Shown: positions 58,261-64,000 of the stretch, in pieces
Layout of the letters: each line of letters starts with the position of its first letter
Position numbering within the stretch: the first letter of the stretch is position 1
From: Erythroxylum novogranatense
Lineage: Eukaryota; Streptophyta; Magnoliopsida; Malpighiales; Erythroxylaceae
Direction of reading: 5' to 3'
NCBI GenBank assembly: GCA_029891385.1
Contig: CM057228.1
Span: 84,432,964-84,496,963, forward strand
Length of the DNA stretch: 64,000 nucleotides
Notes under the pieces: model-generated
Told to the model about the DNA's origin: nothing
The model's input: the letters and a program-made list of their open reading frames with translations, nothing else
Database searches by the model: none
Position numbers and translations under genes: made by a program

Positions 58261-58844
58261 TATAGCGAATATCCTCCTACAGACGATTGAATGAAGTTTT
58301 AGGTTTTTTTTCCCCTCTTCTTTTAAATTTATTTATATTTAACGTATATGTTAAATTTTTTTATACATAATGTAATTGTAAATATTTTTGTTACAGGTTT
58401 CATTTTTACTTGGTTGGTTCCTCATCACAATTCTTGTGATAAATTGTAATAATTTGAAAATTAAGGATATTTATTATTATTTTATTAAATGTTTTGAACT
58501 TTTGATATAATTATTATTTATTATATGATGAAATTATAATATTTTAAATACTTTGTAATATTTTTAATTTTATATTTATACGATGATAATTATCTTTTTC
58601 ACATTAATTTTGGTTATTATTTATATGTTAAAATTATTGTTATTTTATATTAATTAGGTTATTATTTATTATTATAAATTTTGAAAATATGATTGATATA
58701 AACTGATAAAGTATACAATATAAATGTACAATATTACAATAAATTATTTTATATTTTTAAATTATTTTAAAAATTATTTTATAAATTTAAGAAATTATCC
58801 ATTATTTATCTGAGAAGTCATATTCCATATAGTCGTCTTTCTTT
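58261..58844. other. AT-rich spacer after the hAT relic
   Basis: Nearly pure A and T, no open frame and no clear terminal inverted repeat that could close the hAT element. It ends at the TAA target duplication of the MITE. Confidence 0.45.
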
Positions 58845-58847
58845 TAA

Positions 58848-59291
58848 AGGCGTTTGGTTTGAAGACGGATTGGGTATGGATATGGGTATAATAGTATAAG
58901 GAATGAGAATGGGTATTAAAAATAAAAATGATGTTTGGTTTATAACTGGGTTTTATATTAATACCAATAATGTTGTTTGGTTTATTGCATTAATGGGAAT
59001 GAAAGATAATATAATACCATTTTTTCATATCATATTTATTATTATTATTACAAAATTTATAATAATAATAATAATAAGATAATTAATTTCATATAATAAA
59101 ATTAATAATAATAATAATTAATAATAATAATAAGATAATTAATTTCATATAATAATATTAATTAATTAATAAATAATAATAATAAGATAATTAATTTCAT
59201 ATTATAATAATAATAAGAATAATAATAAGGATAATAATAAGTTTAAAATTTATAATAAATAATAATAATAATAAGAACAATAATTAATAAC

Positions 59292-59325
<34 letters not shown>

Positions 59326-59342
59326 AGAAGTTTAAAATTTAT

Positions 59343-59389
<47 letters not shown>

Positions 59390-59600
59390 CAACAACAACA
59401 ATAATTAATAATAATAATAAGTTTAAAACTTATAAATAATAATAATAATAATAATTAAAAAGATAATAAATTTCAGTATAATAAACTTAATAATAATAAT
59501 AATAATAATAATATAATTAATTTCATATAATAACATTAATAATAAAAATAAATAATAATAATAATAATAAGATAATTAATTTCAGATAATAAGAATAATG

Positions 59601-59646
<46 letters not shown>

Positions 59647-59768
59647 GAATAATAAGGAAATAATAATAATAATAAGTTTAAAATTTATAATAATTAATAA
59701 TAATAATAAGAAAATAATTAATAATTAATAATAATATATAATAATATTATTATTATTAATTTTAAAAT

Positions 59769-59818
<50 letters not shown>

Positions 59819-59852
59819 CAACAACAATAATTAATAATAATAAGTTTAAAAC

Positions 59853-59937
<85 letters not shown>

Positions 59938-60175
59938 AGATGATGATGATGAGTGATTAGTAATATAATTAAAATAAAATTACTTATGTGGGGAGGGTAT
60001 AAATAAGAACTACTAGATTGGAATGAAAACTGACACCCTTTCATTTGGAGGTTTAGTAGATTCCAAACTTAATGGAATAAATTCATTCCCTTGGAATTGA
60101 AAACCCCAAAGCAAACACTATTTTTTACTATTATTCTATTCCTTCATTCCCAAACCCTCGAACCAAACACCCCCT
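58848..60175. mobile_element. Tourist-like MITE swollen by AAT repeats
   Basis: The ends are related inverted repeats: AGGCGTTTGGTTTGAAG on the left, and on the right the complement of AGGGGGTGTTTGGTTCGAGG. TAA lies immediately outside both (58845-58847 and 60176-60178), the 3 bp target typical of PIF/Harbinger-mobilised MITEs. The 1,328 bp interior is mostly AAT microsatellite, which explains its unusual length. No transposase is encoded. The right end lies 20 bp before the helicase TATA box. Confidence 0.7.
59033..59955. repeat. Compound AAT/TAA microsatellite
   Basis: Long runs of AAT, broken by TTAATTTCATAT-like and AAGTTTAAAATTTATAA-like spacers that themselves recur, by short AAC runs near 59388 and 59816, and by a GAT run near 59937. 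The spacers suggest repeated duplication of a larger unit as well as slippage. The longest pure AAT run is about 59855-59935. Confidence 0.9.
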
Positions 60176-60195
60176 TAATTTTACCAAAACTAAAT

Positions 60196-60225
60196 TATAA
60201 AACCCACTATCTCGTTAAACCCTAA
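60196..60225 (+). promoter_or_regulatory. Helicase core promoter: TATA box and telo-box
   Basis: TATAAAA at 60196-60202 lies 66 bp before the ATG. AAACCCTAA at 60217-60225 is a telo-box, a motif known in promoters of plant translation and ribosome-related genes. The predicted 5' UTR is short, about 30-40 nt. Everything upstream of 60176 is MITE. Confidence 0.5.
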
Positions 60226-60261
60226 AACTTGCCACTTTCCAGTGACTTAGTGGAGGCCAAC

Positions 60262-63200
60262 ATGTACTCGCTATTCATCTTGCAACCCCCCAAAGCTCTG
60301 TCGAATCTCCTCGGTACCCGAATTTTCGCGCGACTCATGGGCGGTGGGCCTAGGACCTTCCCCGGCGGCATCAATAAGTGGCAATGGAAGCGTCTTCACG
60401 AGAAGAGAGCCAAAGAGAAAGAAAAACGACTGCTCGACCAAGAAAAACAGCTCTACGAAGCCAGAATCCGATGTCAAATCCGAGCTAAACTCGCCGGCGG
60501 ACCGAACCCGGAACCCAACCCCAATGGGCACAACCCCATGTCTCCTCGGGACCACATCAAAGCCCTTGCTGATCGCTTCATGGTGTCTGGAGCGGAGGAT
60601 TTGTGGAACGAGAAGGATGGTCCTTTGGAATCCCCACAAACACCACGGAAGTCTAATCAACGATCGGGTTCACTAGGGTCAGGTCAACGAGCTGGATTGA
60701 TCAGTTGCCCGAGTGATTTAAGGAAGCTGGTGTCGGTGGAGGGACGCAATGTGAATGTAAAAGTTAGATATTATTCGGTAGTAGGAGGTTCGGATTTCGG
60801 GACTAAAAGTAATTTGGTGAAGAAAGACACGAAATTTAGGAGAAATGCGAGTTCTTCAAACAGTGACGATTCAAAAAACTTATTTGGACACGGTGCGGAG
60901 AAGCATTTTCGTAGTAATTTGGTGGGCAAGCCTAGGAATGAAAGTAACTCCAAGAAAATGATTGGTTCCATTGAGAAAAGAGGCTTCAATTATCCGAAAA
61001 TGAGGAGGTTTTGGAAAAATGAGAGCTCTTCAACTGATAGTGATGATGATGAGGAGGAGAAGTTCGATTCAGATGATGACATGATGGAGAGTGGGAGACG
61101 TTTGAGGAATGTAGGGTCTAGCGCTGCTCTGGGGGAGTATGACTTGAAGAGAACGAAGAGAGTGCCGTTAAAGGAGCTTGAGGATATTGATTTTTCAGAG
61201 GAGGTGGAGTTTATTAGGAATGAGCTTGAGAAGAAGAAGAAGTTGACTGGAAATGATGGGGACAATGGTGAGGTTGGTGAGGGGGAATGGCTTCTTAGTA
61301 ACAAAAGGTGGGGTCATGTGCTCCTGATTTCATGTTTGTTTGAACTCTCTGAGAGATTCTTTGATATACTCTTGCCTTTATACTTCTAGGAAAAGACTGG
61401 ATTGGTTAGTTTTGGCAAATGAATATATTTCTTGGTTTCGTACTTATTTGGAAATGTTATAGGTGCCTTTTGTTTCTTCAGATTTGATGAATGTGACATC
61501 TCTCCGTTAACTGTCAAGGCACTTACTGAGGCTGGCTATGTTCAGATGACTAGGGTACAGGGGGCTACTCTTTCTGTGTGCCTTGAGGGTATGCTTGCCA
61601 CCTCTGTTGTTTTAGTGTGAGATATGACTATGGATAATAGTTAAGTTTCTTTTTTTTTTTTTTTTTGGGTTCTGGCTTCAAACTGAAAATAATTTAAGCA
61701 AAATAATCCTTAGTTGTTTGGAAAATGATGTTTCAAATTTTCAAATCCAAATTGCGAATAGTTGATACCATCACATCCAATTAGATTACTTATGGTTTTG
61801 TATTGTAACTTGTTGCAGGTAAAGATGCTTTGGTCAAAGCAAAAACTGGCACAGGAAAAAGTGCAGCATTTTTGGTACATTACGAGTCTCTTGACAATTT
61901 TCAAGTTGTTTGTACGGCTTTTGTTCGTTCTTCAATTTGTTTGTTAAGTGCAAACAGCTTCCTGCTATTGAATCAGTTCTAAAAGCAACAAGTAGTGACA
62001 CCAATCCACGGGTGAATCCTGTGTATGTTCTAATTCTCTGCCCAACAAGAGAACTAGCAAGTCAGATAGCTGCGCAGGCAATTGCAATGCTGAAATACCA
62101 CAATGGCATAGGTGTGCAGACACTTGTTGGAGGTACACGTTTCAAAGTTGATAAGAAACGTCTAGAATCAGATCCTTGCCAGGTTTGGTGTTTCATTCAT
62201 GCCTTTTAAATTTTGACTCAGATCACCATTGTATTCATTTGGATATATGTAAAATCTAGTTATTATTGGATCATTTATAAAAGGCATGGATTTTGTTAGT
62301 ACAGCATAAATATGGTACTCACTGTTAATTTATCCTTCTTCAGATGATTATTGCAACTCCAGGTCGACTACTGGATCACATAGAGAATAGAGGGGGCTTA
62401 TCTGTCCATTTGATGGCATTGAAGATGCTAATACTTGATGAAGCTGACCACTTATTAGACCTGGGGTTTCGGAAGGATGTGGAAAAAATTGTTGATTGTC
62501 TGCCCCGTCGGAGGCAGTCTTTACTGTTCTCCGCAACAATTCCGAAGGAGGTTGATTTTAGATATCTAATTATAGTTATAAGCAATGGATTATAGATCTG
62601 CATCAACTGTATTGGACACATTGTTTGCCTTTGCCACTGCAGGTTCGGCGGATATCTCAGCTTGTATTGAAAAGAGAGCATGCTTTTATTGATACAGTGG
62701 GCTTGGACTGTGTGGAAACTCCTGAAAAGGTATACCGTAGATCATAATGATGGAAACTTGGAAGTAGATAATTAGCAAGAATTTGATAATTACAAGAAAT
62801 GTGTACTTTAGCATGAAGATTTATTATATCAGGGTGAAGGGGAAATGGATTGATTTTTCTGGGAGGATAGAAAGGAGCTTGCAGAAATTCTCTTACATGT
62901 TCCTTATTTGCATACCATTATAGTTACTTTTAGATTTTGCATAAATGTTACTAATCAAAATTCTCAATGTGTAGAATGCTGAATAGATCAACTCTGATCT
63001 ATTAACTTCAAATCACTTATTTGAACCAGATAATATACTTGTTCTAACTTAAAGATGGGAAGAAACAATCTCTGTTGCTAATATTTGCTTCCTAAATTCA
63101 GGTGAAACAATCATTTCTAGTCATTCAGCATGAGTTGCATTTTCAAGTTGTACATCATCTTTTGGAAGAGCATATCAAGCACACATCTGATTACAAGGTA

Positions 63201-64000
63201 AGTGTGTCGGTGATTCACCTTTTAGATATCTCTTTGTGTTAGATTACGTGCCTAATTTGTTCCACTTGTACTTGCATTTAGGTAATTGTCTTTTGTTCAA
63301 GTGGGATGGTAACATCGCTCTTTTATCTACTTTTACGAGAAATGAAGATGAATGTCAGGGAGATGCATTCTAGAAAGCCTCAACTCTATAGAACTCGTGT
63401 TTCTGATGAATTCAGGGAATCAAAACGATTGGTTCTTATTACTTCTGATGTCTCATCTCGGGGAATGAATTATCCTGATGTTACTTTGGTCATTCAGGTA
63501 CGACTACGTCTTGGGAGAGCTGCTAAGTTCTTAGATACCAACCTGAGCTTTGTTCAGATGACTTCCTTTCATATTTACTGCTGCTGAAATGATGCTAGCC
63601 ATTTGTATACATAGTATTAAGGGGTCAATGTGACATCCATAAGTAGAACTTAAATGATCTCTGATGAAGCTCCAGAGATCGTTAAATGACCTATTCAAGT
63701 AGGTTTTACCTTCAGATATGTTCTGCCTGCTGCCCCCGTTAGCAATACTTGATAGTGCTCAAACAAAAACTTATCGTCTATGCAATTTGGGTATATAGAA
63801 TTGCGTACAAATGATATTGAACCACAGTACAGATTGATATATTTGATTGGAAAACTGTATTTTCCTCTCCTGTTGAGTCTGCATGTCTTGTGTTGAATTT
63901 ATTACAAAACTTAATCATAACCAGGTTGGTATTCCTTCTACCCGGGAACAATACATACATCGTCTCGGAAGGACAGGACGTGAAGGAAAAGATGGAGAAG
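60262..64000 (+). CDS. DEAD-box ATP-dependent RNA helicase (RH31/RH33/RH48-like), 3' end outside window
   Basis: Exons read by eye with GT-AG borders and consistent phase: 60262-61307, 61482-61588, 61819-61874, 61958-62182, 62344-62550, 62643-62729, 63102-63197, 63282-63497 and 63925 onward. About 705 residues lie in the window. The first 350 form a plant-specific extension with MGGGPRTFPGGINKWQWKR, a charged coiled-coil-like stretch and acidic serine runs; the basic, hydrophobic start could be an organelle signal. The helicase motifs follow: RVQGATL (Q), AKTGTGKS (I), PTRELASQ (Ia), TPGRLLDH (Ib), LDEADHLLD (II), FSATIPKE (III), VIVFCSSG (IV), TSDVSSRGMNYPDV (V) and YIHRLGRTGREG (VI). It should unwind or remodel RNA using ATP. 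The ATG at 60262 is the first in frame. Confidence 0.92.

Noticed and set aside
59853..60044. Minus-strand frame ending in a poly-tyrosine run
   Set aside because: It is the AAT microsatellite read as TAT codons.

Overview
The window is nuclear DNA from a flowering plant, most likely a eudicot. It is AT-rich and intron-containing, dominated by plant-type LTR retrotransposons, and ends in a plant-specific DEAD-box helicase gene. No bacterial operons, CRISPR arrays, tRNA genes or rRNA genes were seen. Only one host gene is convincing: the helicase that begins at 60262 and runs off the right edge. Almost everything else is nested transposable-element (TE) sequence.

Layout. 1-1640 is sparse, with one doubtful terminal exon. 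A decayed minus-strand LINE (about 1640-4304, resuming at 7294-7790 and perhaps 30823-31501) was hit by a solo LTR (4305-7288, target-site duplication [TSD] AACTA) and by Ty3/gypsy element A (7791-30817, TSD CAACA). The 3' LTR of A took in solo LTR B (15112-28644, TSD GAAAG), and B took in Ty1/copia element C (16371-25923, TSD CAAAA). The stack is therefore four levels deep. The gag-protease-RT half of element A is inverted relative to its RNase H-integrase half.

Solo LTR D (31502-33842, TSD AGTAT) sits at the edge of a foldback repeat (33848-34360). Next come a decayed PIF/Harbinger transposase (34940-36060), a very AT-rich tract and a 5'-truncated LINE with target duplications (37191-39919). 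A hAT transposase relic spans 41573-58260. It is split by gypsy element E (42113-52204, TSD GGTAT) and by LTR element F (52299-56512, TSD AAAGC), which has lost nearly all its interior. A Tourist-like MITE swollen with AAT repeats (58848-60175, TSD TAA) ends about 20 bp upstream of the helicase TATA box.

The elements are linked by short regulatory-looking architecture rather than by shared genes. The gypsy-type LTRs carry CpG-rich palindromes, regularly spaced about 23 bp apart in families A and D. Families A, B/F and D share a TATA box followed at constant distance by a small stem-loop and a C tract. The copia leader carries eight perfect copies of AAGTCGACTT arranged as four pairs, each pair exactly 20 bp apart. 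These arrays are the observations most worth following up.

All joins, exon borders and TSDs were read by eye. Family names come from motif recognition, not from a database search.
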